Assembly (NCBI GenBank): GCA_045540015.1 | Contig: JAZQGP010000004.1 | Span: 31,852 to 95,851, forward strand | Source: UMGS1387 sp045540015 | GTDB taxonomy: Bacteria > Bacillota > Clostridia > Oscillospirales > CAG-382 | Length of the DNA stretch: 64,000 bases | Reading direction: 5' to 3' | Shown: positions 45,208 through 52,837 of the stretch, in pieces | Position numbering within the stretch: position 1 is the first letter of the stretch | How the letters are laid out: every line of letters starts with the position of its first letter | The notes under the pieces: model-generated | Seen by the model: only the letters and a program-made list of their open reading frames with translations | Database searches by the model: none | Told to the model about the DNA's origin: nothing | Made by a program: the position numbers and the translations under genes

Positions 45208-45513
45208 GTGACAGTATTTCAGAGCATAACGGAGATAATCATTTGTTTTTTTGCGGTGCTTGGGCTTCATTTTGCCGTGTCATGCATTTTTGACAGCATA
45301 TCCTTCCGCAATGCTCCGTCAAAAACATATCTTTTCATTGAGCAATGCGACATAAAGAATCTTGAATATCTCATAAGACTTTATGAAAGCAGAATAAGTT
45401 CCGGCGAGTTTGATGATATGATTTGCGGTATAATGCTGCCGCAAAATATCGGACTTGACGATGAAACCTCGTCAAAGCTCTGCCGTGAGTTTGGAAACAT
45501 ATATTTCGTGTAA
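45208..45513 (+). CDS. Small unrecognised membrane-anchored protein
   Basis: The 101-residue protein begins with GTG 45208 behind AAAGGGGGTGAC. One hydrophobic helix lies at about residues 7-28 (EIIICFFAVLGLHFAVSC) and a soluble tail of about 70 residues follows with a polar, helical pattern. I do not recognise the family. It is paired with the unrecognised 336-residue protein upstream and separated from trkA by a promoter. Confidence 0.7.
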   Translation: MTVFQSITEIIICFFAVLGLHFAVSCIFDSISFRNAPSKTYLFIEQCDIKNLEYLIRLYESRISSGEFDDMICGIMLPQNIGLDDETSSKLCREFGNIYFV

Positions 45514-45525
45514 AGTAGTAAGGAC

Positions 45526-45554
45526 TTGAAAAACACATAAAAATGTGGTACAAT
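45526..45554 (+). promoter_or_regulatory. Promoter of the trkA-trkH operon
   Basis: TTGAAA at 45526-45531, a 17-base spacer and TACAAT at 45549-45554 lie 50 bases before the trkA ATG. Confidence 0.75.
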
Positions 45555-45604
45555 ATAGCTAAATAAAAGCAAAACATAATTTACCGTATCAAAGGATGAT
45601 ATAA

Positions 45605-46963
45605 ATGAGAATAATTGTATCAGGCATAGGAAAGATAGGAAAAACCATAATTTCAAGCCTCGTTTCTGAAGGACACGAGGTTATCGGCATTGACAACAAC
45701 CCGGATGTTGTTCAGGAAATTACAAATCTGTACGATGCGATGTGCGTTTGCGGAAACGGTGCAGACTGCGAAACACTCACGGAAGCGGAGGTTGAAAAAG
45801 CAGAGCTTTTTGTTGCGGCGGCAGGCTCGGACGAGCTTAATATGCTAAGCTGCTTTCTTGCGCGAAAAATGGGAGCAAAGCATACAATCGCGCGTATAAG
45901 AAACCCCGAATACAACGACAACAGCCTCGGTTTCATGCGCGAACAGCTGCATCTTTCATTTTCCATAAATCCCGAGTTTTTGGCAGCACACGAGCTTTAC
46001 AAAATTCTTAGATTCCCGAGTGCGGCAAATGTTGAAACCTTTTCGGGCAGAACCTTTGAGATGATTGAGGTTGTTTTAAAGCCCGAGTCTGCACTTTGCG
46101 GACTGTCGCTAATGGAGCTGAGAAAAAAATACGATGCAAAATTCCTTGTAGGAGCTGTACGACGCGGCGAACAGGTTTTTATTCCCGGCGGTAATTTTAT
46201 ACTTGAAAGCGGCGACAGAGTCGGTATTATGTCTTCGCACTCAGAGTTGCTAAAGCTCTTCAAGATGCTGGGCATGCTGCAGAAACAGGCAAAGAATGTT
46301 ATGATTCTCGGTGCCAGCAGAACAGCGTTTTATCTTGCAAAGCGTCTGCTTGCCGCAGGGAACAGCGTTAAAATCATAGAACGCAGCAGGGAAAAATGCA
46401 TAGAATTCAGCAATGCACTTCCGAGTGTAAAAATGATTTGTGGTGACGGTGCTTCTCCCGAGCTTCTTCAGGAGGAAGGAATTTCACAGACAGACGCATT
46501 TGTTGCACTTACCGGCATGGACGAGCTGAATATACTTATTTCGTTCTATGCGTCAAGTCATAATGTCCCAAAGGTAATTTCAAAGGTCAACCGAAGCGAA
46601 ATTGCGGCAATGGCGGAAAAGCTCGGACTTGACTGCATTGTTTCTCCGAGAAAAATGGTGTCGGACGTTCTGACAAGATACGCAAGAGCACTTGAAAATT
46701 CACTCGGCTCAAGCGTGGAAACGCTTTACCGAATCATGGATGACAAGGCTGAGGTGCTTGAATTCAACGTGGGCGGGGATTTTGAATATGTCAACACGCC
46801 CCTGAAGAGTATGGCACTCAAGGAAAACGTACTTGTTGCGGGAATTGTACGCGGTAAAAATGCTATAGTTCCCTCGGGCGATGACGTTATTCTCGGCGGT
46901 GACAAGGTTATTGTTCTTGCCGAAGGAATGAAGCTTTCCGACCTTGCGGATATAATGGAGTAA
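45605..46963 (+). CDS. trkA: Trk potassium uptake system, regulatory NAD-binding subunit TrkA
   Basis: This is the cytoplasmic regulator of the Trk potassium channel (452 aa). It has two tandem RCK units: VSGIGKIGKTIISSLVSEGHEVIGID-type Rossmann folds at residues 1-130 and about 230-350 (MILGASRTAFYLAK), each followed by a TrkA-C domain. The N-terminal nucleotide motif is GIGKIG. Length matches TrkA of the two-unit type. It is seven bases before trkH, so both subunits are made together. Confidence 0.95.
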   Translation: MRIIVSGIGKIGKTIISSLVSEGHEVIGIDNNPDVVQEITNLYDAMCVCGNGADCETLTEAEVEKAELFVAAAGSDELNMLSCFLARKMGAKHTIARIRNPEYNDNSLGFMREQLHLSFSINPEFLAAHELYKILRFPSAANVETFSGRTFEMIEVVLKPESALCGLSLMELRKKYDAKFLVGAVRRGEQVFIPGGNFILESGDRVGIMSSHSELLKLFKMLGMLQKQAKNVMILGASRTAFYLAKRLLAAGNSVKIIERSREKCIEFSNALPSVKMICGDGASPELLQEEGISQTDAFVALTGMDELNILISFYASSHNVPKVISKVNRSEIAAMAEKLGLDCIVSPRKMVSDVLTRYARALENSLGSSVETLYRIMDDKAEVLEFNVGGDFEYVNTPLKSMALKENVLVAGIVRGKNAIVPSGDDVILGGDKVIVLAEGMKLSDLADIME

Positions 46964-46969
46964 GCGGCT

Positions 46970-48418
46970 ATGAATTTGAAAATGGTATTTCGCGTCATAG
47001 GACGCATACTTGCACTTGAGGCGGCAATTCTTCTTCTGCCGCTTGTTGTATCGCTTGGTTACGGTGAAAAAACGTCGGCGGTATCCTTTGCGATAACAGC
47101 GGCGCTGTCACTTGTTATAGGCACTGTTTTACTTGTAGGCTTCCGTACAAAAAATCAGGTAATATACGCAAAAGAAGGCTTTGCAATTGTTGCTCTTGTG
47201 TGGCTGTGTATGTCGGCAATCGGTGCGCTTCCGTTTGTTATAAGCAAGGAAATTCCAAGCTATATTGATGCTTTTTTTGAAACTGTAAGCGGCTTTACTA
47301 CAACGGGAGCATCAATTCTCGACGATGTTGAGGCTTTAAGCCGCGGAATGCTTTTCTGGCGAAGCTTTACACATTGGCTCGGCGGAATGGGAGTGCTGGT
47401 CTTTATTATGGCAATAATTCCCAACATTTCCGACAGGTCAATCCATATAATGCGTGCAGAGGTTCCGGGACCGGTTGTCGGAAAGCTTGTTCCGAGACTT
47501 AAGGACACGGCAAAAATTCTTTACTGCATCTATATCGGAATTACCCTGTTTGAGGTAGTGTTTCTGCTCTTTGGCGGAATGAGCGTATACGAAAGCTTTG
47601 TTTATGCTTTCGGTACGGCAGGAACGGGAGGCTTTGGCATAAAGGCTGACAGTATTGGCTCTTACAGCCCCTATATTCAGTGGGTGATTGCAATTTTCAT
47701 GCTGATTTTCGGTGTGAACTTCAACCTGTATTATCTGATATTGATAAGAAAATTTAAATCAGTGTTCAGAAGTACGGAAATGTGGACGTATCTCGGAATT
47801 GTCGCTTTCAGCACAATTATGATAATAACAAACACAAGACATCTGTTTGAAAACCTGTCGGAAACAGCAAGACACTCTGTTTTCCAAGTTGCTTCAATTA
47901 TTACAACCACAGGATATTCAACAACAGACTTTGATTTGTGGCCTACACTTTCAAAAACAATACTTCTTATACTCATGTTCTGCGGAGGCTGTGCAGGCTC
48001 AACTGCAGGCGGTCTTAAGGTCTCAAGAGTTGTAATTCTTTTCAGGATGATGGGTAGAGAGCTTAAAAGAATGCTTCATCCGCGTTCGGTAAAAACCATA
48101 AAGCTCGAGGGCAAGAGTGTTGACGAAGGAACGCTTTCAGCGTGCGGAACATATTTTGCCGTTTACATGGCGTGTATTCTCGGGATTTTCTTTCTTCTGG
48201 GATTTGACAGCTTTGGAAACATTGAAACAAATTTCACTGCGGCTGTGTCGTGCTTTAACAATATTGGCCCCGGCTTTAACAAGGTAGGACCGATGTTCAG
48301 CTATTCGGGATATTCAGGCATTTCAACCTTCATTCTTTCGCTTGCAATGCTTCTCGGACGACTTGAAATTTTTCCTCTTATGCTGCTTTTTAGCCCGTCC
48401 ATGTGGAAAAGAGATTAA
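46970..48418 (+). CDS. trkH: Trk potassium uptake system, membrane subunit TrkH
   Basis: This is the potassium-translocating membrane subunit (482 aa), with four membrane-pore-membrane repeats. Pore loops with filter glycines are visible in SGFTTTGASIL, GTAGTGGFGIK, ITTTGYSTTDF and FNNIGPGFNKVG. CGGCAGSTAGGLKVSR is a typical TrkH/KtrB stretch. It ends LLFSPSMWKRD. It works with TrkA encoded directly upstream. The downstream HAD gene lies about 20 bases away and may be co-transcribed. Confidence 0.96.
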   Translation: MNLKMVFRVIGRILALEAAILLLPLVVSLGYGEKTSAVSFAITAALSLVIGTVLLVGFRTKNQVIYAKEGFAIVALVWLCMSAIGALPFVISKEIPSYIDAFFETVSGFTTTGASILDDVEALSRGMLFWRSFTHWLGGMGVLVFIMAIIPNISDRSIHIMRAEVPGPVVGKLVPRLKDTAKILYCIYIGITLFEVVFLLFGGMSVYESFVYAFGTAGTGGFGIKADSIGSYSPYIQWVIAIFMLIFGVNFNLYYLILIRKFKSVFRSTEMWTYLGIVAFSTIMIITNTRHLFENLSETARHSVFQVASIITTTGYSTTDFDLWPTLSKTILLILMFCGGCAGSTAGGLKVSRVVILFRMMGRELKRMLHPRSVKTIKLEGKSVDEGTLSACGTYFAVYMACILGIFFLLGFDSFGNIETNFTAAVSCFNNIGPGFNKVGPMFSYSGYSGISTFILSLAMLLGRLEIFPLMLLFSPSMWKRD

Positions 48419-48439
48419 AACGTGAAAGGATGTGAAAGA

Positions 48440-49147
48440 GTGTTCAAGGCAATATTTTTTGATGTTGACAACACCTTGCTTGATTTTAATAAGGGTGCAG
48501 ACAAGGCAATGGAAAAGGTTTTTGGCGACCTTGGAATTCCCTTTTATCCCGATATGACGAACACCTTTCATGAGGTTAACGACGGACTCTGGAAACGTCT
48601 TGAAAAGAAAGAAATCACTCTCGAATATCTTCACGAAATACGGTGGGAGCTTGTGCTTGAAAGATTGGGAATTTCAGGCTTTGACGGAAAAGCTGTTGAG
48701 CAGGAATTTCTTGCTGCACTGCGGGTTTGCGCCGTCAAAATTGATGGCGCCGAAGAGCTTCTCTCGTCTCTTTACGGAAAATACAAGCTGTACGTTACAA
48801 GCAATGCACCTCATTATCAGCAGGTTGCAAGACTTACAAACACAGGTCTTTTAAAATATCTTGACGACATTTTCACTTCCGAGCTTATCGGTATTGCAAA
48901 GCCCGAAAAAGGCTTCTTTGACGGCTGCTTTGAGAGGGTGCCTGAGCTTAAAAAAGAGGATGTTCTGCTTGTAGGAGATTCTATCAGTGCAGACATAAAG
49001 GGCGGTGCAGCGTACGGACTCAAAACCTGCTGGTACTGTCCCGACAAGGAAAAGGCAAAAACAAACACCCTTGCCGATTATGTAATAAACAACCTATGCG
49101 AACTTACTTTCTTGAAAGAAAGTAAGCAAAGAACTTTTCCTTTGTGA
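48440..49147 (+). CDS. HAD-family phosphatase (YjjG-type) with repeat-derived C terminus
   Basis: The 235-residue phosphatase probably acts on nucleotides. Motif I is IFFDVDNTLLDF, motif II VTSNAPHYQQVARL, motif III PEKGFFDGCF and motif IV VLLVGDSISADIKGG. GTG 48440 was chosen because AAAGGA lies nine bases upstream and the protein then starts MFKAIFFDVDN, as usual. The final residues (about ELTFLKESKQRTFPL) are encoded by the dispersed hairpin module at 49.10-49.18 kb, which also supplies the stop codon. The ancestral gene probably ended earlier. Confidence 0.9.
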   Translation: MFKAIFFDVDNTLLDFNKGADKAMEKVFGDLGIPFYPDMTNTFHEVNDGLWKRLEKKEITLEYLHEIRWELVLERLGISGFDGKAVEQEFLAALRVCAVKIDGAEELLSSLYGKYKLYVTSNAPHYQQVARLTNTGLLKYLDDIFTSELIGIAKPEKGFFDGCFERVPELKKEDVLLVGDSISADIKGGAAYGLKTCWYCPDKEKAKTNTLADYVINNLCELTFLKESKQRTFPL

Positions 49148-49176
49148 AATTGAAGTTTAAACAACTTCAATTTCAC
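49103..49176 (+). repeat. Hairpin plus 33-nt palindrome module, copy e, overlapping the HAD gene end
   Basis: CTTACTTTCTT-GA-AAGAAAGTAAG (49103-49126) is identical to the hairpin of copy c, and a 33-nt palindrome with arms GTGAAATTGAAGTT/AACTTCAATTTCAC lies at 49144-49176. The TGA stop of the HAD gene is inside the palindrome's first bases. Partial palindrome arms (AACAACTTCAATTTCAC and AACAACATCAATTTCAC) recur at about 49.21 and 49.26 kb. Confidence 0.82.
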
Positions 49177-49299
49177 GTAATTTTCCCAACAAATTTAAAC
49201 CAAATTTGCAACAACTTCAATTTCACAACTTGACATACTACAATTAAATTGTAAATTTGGAACAACATCAATTTCACAAAACTCTCTAACCAATCGAGC

Positions 49300-49600
49300 C
49301 TTGATTTATACCTTTAAATTAAGAATAGCTCCAATGAAGCGGCTTTGCAATCTTACAAGTTATCGCCGTAAGCTATAAAAGCCGAGAGAACAAGACAAAA
49401 CAAGGTAGAAGTAATTCATATTCTTTAGAATACCATAAAAAAGATAGGCGTCGGCGATAAGGGAGAGATACTTAAGAGAACCGTAGGTTCTTTTAAGCGT
49501 GCTCTTTCGGTTACCTTTCTGCACGAGCAGAAAGAGTAACGCCTCCACGGCGAGTGGGAAGCTGCAAATTCTATCTATAATTACCTGCCGCCAGGCACGA
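49300..49600 (+). repeat. Structured intergenic repeat, copy e (subtype 1, plus orientation)
   Basis: It has an outer pair TTATCGCCG/CGGCGATAA, a hairpin CTTAAGAGAAC-CGTAG-GTTCTTTTAAG, and a second hairpin TTTCTGC-ACGA-GCAGAAA with flanking GTTAC/GTAAC. GCCTCCACGGC, GTGGGAAGCTGCAAATT and a final small hairpin follow. The order matches copy f at 10.38-10.62 kb, with compensating stem changes, and copy a on the minus strand at 5.3-5.6 kb. It lies between the HAD gene and the microcompartment operon. No conserved ORF is visible. Confidence 0.72.
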
Positions 49601-49641
49601 TATGAAAGCAACCATCAAAAAATAATCAAAGGAATCTTTAC

Positions 49642-50430
49642 ATGACAAACAAACGGCTCGTTAAGGGCAAAATTTTCGACATACAAAAATTCTCAACCCA
49701 TGACGGGCCGGGAATCAGAACGATTGTGTTCCTTAAGGGCTGTGTTCTTCGCTGCCGCTGGTGCTGCAATCCCGAATCGCAGAGTTTTGAAACTGAAACG
49801 CTGATTCGTGGCGGCAAGGAAGTTGTAATGGGACAGGAAATCACGGCAGGAGAGGTTATCGACACTGTAATGCGCGACCTTCCTTACTACCGCAGAAGCG
49901 GAGGCGGTCTTACCCTTTCAGGCGGAGAAGCTATGTGCCAGCCTGACTTTGCGGAGGCTTTGCTTGTCGAGGCGCATAATCACGGAATAAACACAGCAAT
50001 TGAGACAACCGCGTGCGTTCCGTATGAAATTGTACAAAGACTTGTACCGCATATAGATTATGTGCTTATGGACATAAAGCATATGAACAGCGCAAAGCAC
50101 GAGCAGTTTACAACTAAGAAGAACGAGCTTATTCTGGATAACGCAAAGAAGATTGCAAAGATGGCAAACAGCCTTACAATACGCGTTCCGGTAATACCGA
50201 CATTCAACGACACCGAGCAGGAAATAAGTGATATTGCAAATTTTGCAGCATCGCTTGGAACCGTAAAGCAAATACATCTTTTGCCTTACCATAGACTCGG
50301 CTATGATAAATACATAGGGCTTGGACGAAATTACGGAATGGGAGATATTCCCGTACCTACACCGGAGCATATGCACTCGCTTGTGGAAGCGGCACAAAAA
50401 AGCGGTCTTACCGTTGTGATAGGAGGCTAG
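49642..50430 (+). CDS. Glycyl radical enzyme activating enzyme (radical SAM)
   Basis: The 262-residue protein installs a glycyl radical in a partner enzyme using S-adenosylmethionine. It starts GKIFDIQKFSTHDGPGIRT, has the cluster motif GCVLRCRWCCNPES (CxxxCxxC) and GGGLTLSGGEAMCQPDF. The ferredoxin-like insert with two extra clusters found in many activases is absent; the protein resembles the shorter PflA type. HLLPYHRLGYDKYIGLGR near the end is typical. No glycyl radical enzyme is in the window. It is six bases before the EutS/PduU-like shell gene, so it belongs to the microcompartment locus. Confidence 0.93.
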   Translation: MTNKRLVKGKIFDIQKFSTHDGPGIRTIVFLKGCVLRCRWCCNPESQSFETETLIRGGKEVVMGQEITAGEVIDTVMRDLPYYRRSGGGLTLSGGEAMCQPDFAEALLVEAHNHGINTAIETTACVPYEIVQRLVPHIDYVLMDIKHMNSAKHEQFTTKKNELILDNAKKIAKMANSLTIRVPVIPTFNDTEQEISDIANFAASLGTVKQIHLLPYHRLGYDKYIGLGRNYGMGDIPVPTPEHMHSLVEAAQKSGLTVVIGG

Positions 50431-50436
50431 AGCAAT

Positions 50437-50808
50437 ATGGATAATATATATGAAGGAAAACAGAGAATAATCCAGGAGCTTGTTCCCGGTAAACAGATTA
50501 CCCTTGCTCATATAATAGCAAATCCCGATGAAATACTTTATAAAAAGCTCGGTCTCGACCCGTCGATTGACTATTCACAAAACAAATGTGCAATAGGTCT
50601 TGTTACTATGTCACCTGCTGAATACGCAATAATCGGTGCTGACCTTGCAATAAAAAAATCGGCAGCAAAGCTCGGCTTTGTAGACAGATTTTCCGGAACG
50701 CTTATTGTGACGGGGACTGTTTCCGAGGTTGAAGCATCGCTTAATGCTGTGACAGAATACGCAGAGAAAAAGCTTTCATTTAAAGTTTGCCCTGTTACGA
50801 GAACGTAA
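50437..50808 (+). CDS. Microcompartment shell protein, permuted BMC-H (EutS/PduU type)
   Basis: The 123-residue protein is a circularly permuted BMC-domain shell subunit forming hexamers in the facets. Family features are RIIQELVPGKQITLAHIIAN, PSIDYSQNKCAIGLVTMSPAEYAIIGADLA and GFVDRFSGTLIVTG. The permuted N terminus (EGKQRIIQELVPGKQ) forms the small beta-barrel typical of PduU and EutS. It directly follows the activase and precedes the GTPase by three bases, like the pduU-pduV or eutS-eutP pairs. Confidence 0.94.
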   Translation: MDNIYEGKQRIIQELVPGKQITLAHIIANPDEILYKKLGLDPSIDYSQNKCAIGLVTMSPAEYAIIGADLAIKKSAAKLGFVDRFSGTLIVTGTVSEVEASLNAVTEYAEKKLSFKVCPVTRT

Positions 50809-50811
50809 AAT

Positions 50812-51252
50812 ATGCGCAAGTTAATACTGATCGGTCGCAGCGAAAGCGGAAAAAGTACGCTCATCCAAGCGCTTCGCCACGAGGAAATACATTATCACAA
50901 AACACAGTATATTGACTACAGCGAAAGCATAATCGATACTCCCGGCGAATATGTCGAGGACAGACAGTTCGGCGGTGCGCTTGCAGTGTATTCTTGCGAA
51001 GCGGATGTAATAGGGCTTCTGCTTTCGGCAACCGAGCCGTATTCCCTGTTTCCGCCTTGTCTTGTGGGTATGGCAACAAGACCGGTTATCGGTATAGTTA
51101 CAAAATGCGACCACAAGGATGCGGTTCCGACACGTGCCGAAGGTTGGCTCAGACTTGCGGGATGCAAACGCATTTTCTTTACTTCGAGCTATAATAACGA
51201 AGGTATACAGGAAATTCTTGATTATCTTAGTTTGGATGAAGAGCCTGATTAA
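50812..51252 (+). CDS. PduV/EutP-family GTPase
   Basis: This is a small Ras-like GTPase of 146 residues associated with microcompartment shells. G1 is GRSESGKSTL, G3 DTPGEYVEDRQ, G4 TKCDHKD, and FTSSYNNEGIQEIL is at the G5 end. G1 resembles the family's usual GRxxxGKTTL. The family is known from Pdu and Eut loci and may place or move microcompartments. It is three bases after the permuted shell gene and ends the first transcription unit of the locus. Confidence 0.93.
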   Translation: MRKLILIGRSESGKSTLIQALRHEEIHYHKTQYIDYSESIIDTPGEYVEDRQFGGALAVYSCEADVIGLLLSATEPYSLFPPCLVGMATRPVIGIVTKCDHKDAVPTRAEGWLRLAGCKRIFFTSSYNNEGIQEILDYLSLDEEPD

Positions 51253-51268
51253 ATGTGACCAAAATATG

Positions 51269-51286
51269 ACCAAAAACACGTTTGGT
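51269..51286. promoter_or_regulatory. Candidate operator (inverted repeat) upstream of the aldolase promoter
   Basis: ACCAAA-AACACG-TTTGGT is a perfect 6-bp inverted repeat with a 6-base spacer, preceded by a second GACCAAA copy at 51.26 kb. It lies about 65 bases upstream of the -35 box. It may be a site for the DeoR regulator encoded at 57.3 kb, but this is only position-based inference. Confidence 0.4.
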
Positions 51287-51350
51287 GAAAATAAAACCAC
51301 ATAAAACAACAAAATCCACACAAAAAACCACATTTTTTGTCCAAAAAAGG

Positions 51351-51379
51351 TTGACATGTATTTGACAAAGTGGTATAAT
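51351..51379 (+). promoter_or_regulatory. Strong promoter of the main microcompartment operon
   Basis: TTGACA at 51351-51356, a 17-base spacer and TATAAT at 51374-51379 are both perfect consensus hexamers. It lies 80 bases before the aldolase ATG, so the locus has at least two transcription units. Confidence 0.92.
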
Positions 51380-51458
51380 TTGTGTTGTAGAGGGTTAAAA
51401 GCTCTTTAATAAACAAAGAAAACAAAAAACAAATCATAAAACCGAAGGAGACTTTAAA

Positions 51459-52268
51459 ATGGCTACAGAGTACGAAATTAAAAAACAAATCTGTGACATC
51501 GGCAAGCGTATTTACGACAGAGGCATGGTAGCTTCAAACGACGGAAACATCTCCGTAAAGCTCAATGACAATGAGTTCCTTTGCACACCTACAGGCGTAA
51601 GCAAGGGTTTCATGACTCCCGAGTACATATGCAAGGTTGATGCAAACGGAAATGTTATTCAGGCAAACGACGGCTTCAAGCCTTCCTCCGAAATAAAGAT
51701 GCATATGCGTGTTTATAAGGAAAGACCTGACGTAAACAGTGTTGTTCATGCTCACCCCATGTACGCAACAAGCTTTGCTATCGCAGGCATTCCGCTTACA
51801 GAGCCAATCATGCCCGAAGCAATCATCGCTCTCGGATGTGTTCCGATTGCAGAATACGGCACACCTTCAACAGAAGAAATCCCGGATGCAGTAAGCAAGT
51901 ATCTTCCTTACTTTGATGCTGTTCTTCTTGAGAACCACGGTGCACTTGCATTCTCCGATTCTCTTCTTAACGCATATCACAAGATGGAATCCGTTGAGTT
52001 CTATGCTCAGCTTCTCTATCAGGCAAAGATGCTCGGCGGTGCAAAGCCTCTCTCCGAAAGCCAGGTTCAGAGACTTTACGAAATTCGCCGTCAGTTCGGT
52101 CTTAAAGGTAAGCACCCTGCAGACCTCTGCCCCAACAATAAGGCAGGCAAGCCCAGCTGTCACTCTTGCGGCGGCAACTGCACATGCGGCGGACACGGCC
52201 ATTCTGCAGAAGACGAAATCATTGCGCAGATTACAAGAGACGTTCTTGCTCAGCTTCAGCAAAAGTAA
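51459..52268 (+). CDS. Class II aldolase with Cys/His-rich linker and encapsulation peptide
   Basis: The 269-residue enzyme is of the L-fuculose-1-phosphate aldolase family, cleaving a ketose 1-phosphate into dihydroxyacetone phosphate and an aldehyde. Present are SNDGNIS, TPTGVSKG, the catalytic glutamate in SSEIKMH, the zinc histidines in VVHAHP and the third in LENHGA. After the catalytic domain (about 1-225) comes a Cys/Gly/His linker (about 232-246, CHSCGGNCTCGGHGH) and an amphipathic C-terminal helix (AEDEIIAQITRDVLAQLQQ) like known encapsulation peptides. It is probably cargo of the shell. It is first in the main operon. Confidence 0.92.
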   Translation: MATEYEIKKQICDIGKRIYDRGMVASNDGNISVKLNDNEFLCTPTGVSKGFMTPEYICKVDANGNVIQANDGFKPSSEIKMHMRVYKERPDVNSVVHAHPMYATSFAIAGIPLTEPIMPEAIIALGCVPIAEYGTPSTEEIPDAVSKYLPYFDAVLLENHGALAFSDSLLNAYHKMESVEFYAQLLYQAKMLGGAKPLSESQVQRLYEIRRQFGLKGKHPADLCPNNKAGKPSCHSCGGNCTCGGHGHSAEDEIIAQITRDVLAQLQQK

Positions 52269-52303
52269 TTCGTTCTTATATTAAAGAAAGGAGCTGACAC
52301 GCT

Positions 52304-52813
52304 TTGAGTCTTGAACTTACAAAAATCGTTGACGGCGTTGTCAGAGCCGTTCTCGAGCAAAATGAAAATAAAACCGAAACAGTTTCAAACAATCTTTCCA
52401 AAATGACACTTTCGGCTGCCAGAGATTTGATAAGAGCGGTTGAGACAAAGGCAAGAGATATGGGTGTAAAAGCCGTTGTTGCCGTGTCTGACGCATCGGG
52501 AAATCCGATAGCAGTTGAATGTATGGACAATGCTTTCCTTGCAAGCTACGATATAGCCGTAAACAAAGCGTATACCGTAACGGCGCTTAAGATGCCGACC
52601 TCAGCTCTTGCAGAACTTGCAAAGCCGGGCGGTAGTCTTTACGGAATACAGCATACAAACGGTGGAAAAATCGTGATTTTCGGCGGAGGCGAGCCTCTTG
52701 TGAATAACAAGGGAGAGATAGTCGGAGGTCTTGGAGTAAGCGGCGGAACTGCCGAACAGGACACGAACCTCGGTCAGTTCGGAAAGATATATTTTGAAAC
52801 CGGAAAACAGTGA
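52304..52813 (+). CDS. GlcG/HbpS-like protein with N-terminal encapsulation-type helix
   Basis: The 169-residue protein has a GlcG/HbpS (haem-degrading-like) domain (about 35-165), as in the C-terminal domain of PduO. Features are LSAARDLIRAVETKA, AVVAVSDASGNPIAVE, AYTVTALKMPTSAL and IVGGLGVSGGTAEQD. An N-terminal amphipathic helix (LTKIVDGVVRAVLEQN) precedes a Glu/Thr/Asn-rich linker, the plan of encapsulation peptides. Translation starts at TTG 52304 after AAAGGAG. The function inside microcompartments is uncertain; cofactor handling is possible. Confidence 0.88.
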   Translation: MSLELTKIVDGVVRAVLEQNENKTETVSNNLSKMTLSAARDLIRAVETKARDMGVKAVVAVSDASGNPIAVECMDNAFLASYDIAVNKAYTVTALKMPTSALAELAKPGGSLYGIQHTNGGKIVIFGGGEPLVNNKGEIVGGLGVSGGTAEQDTNLGQFGKIYFETGKQ

Positions 52814-52837
52814 CATAAGCAGAAACGGAGAGATATC

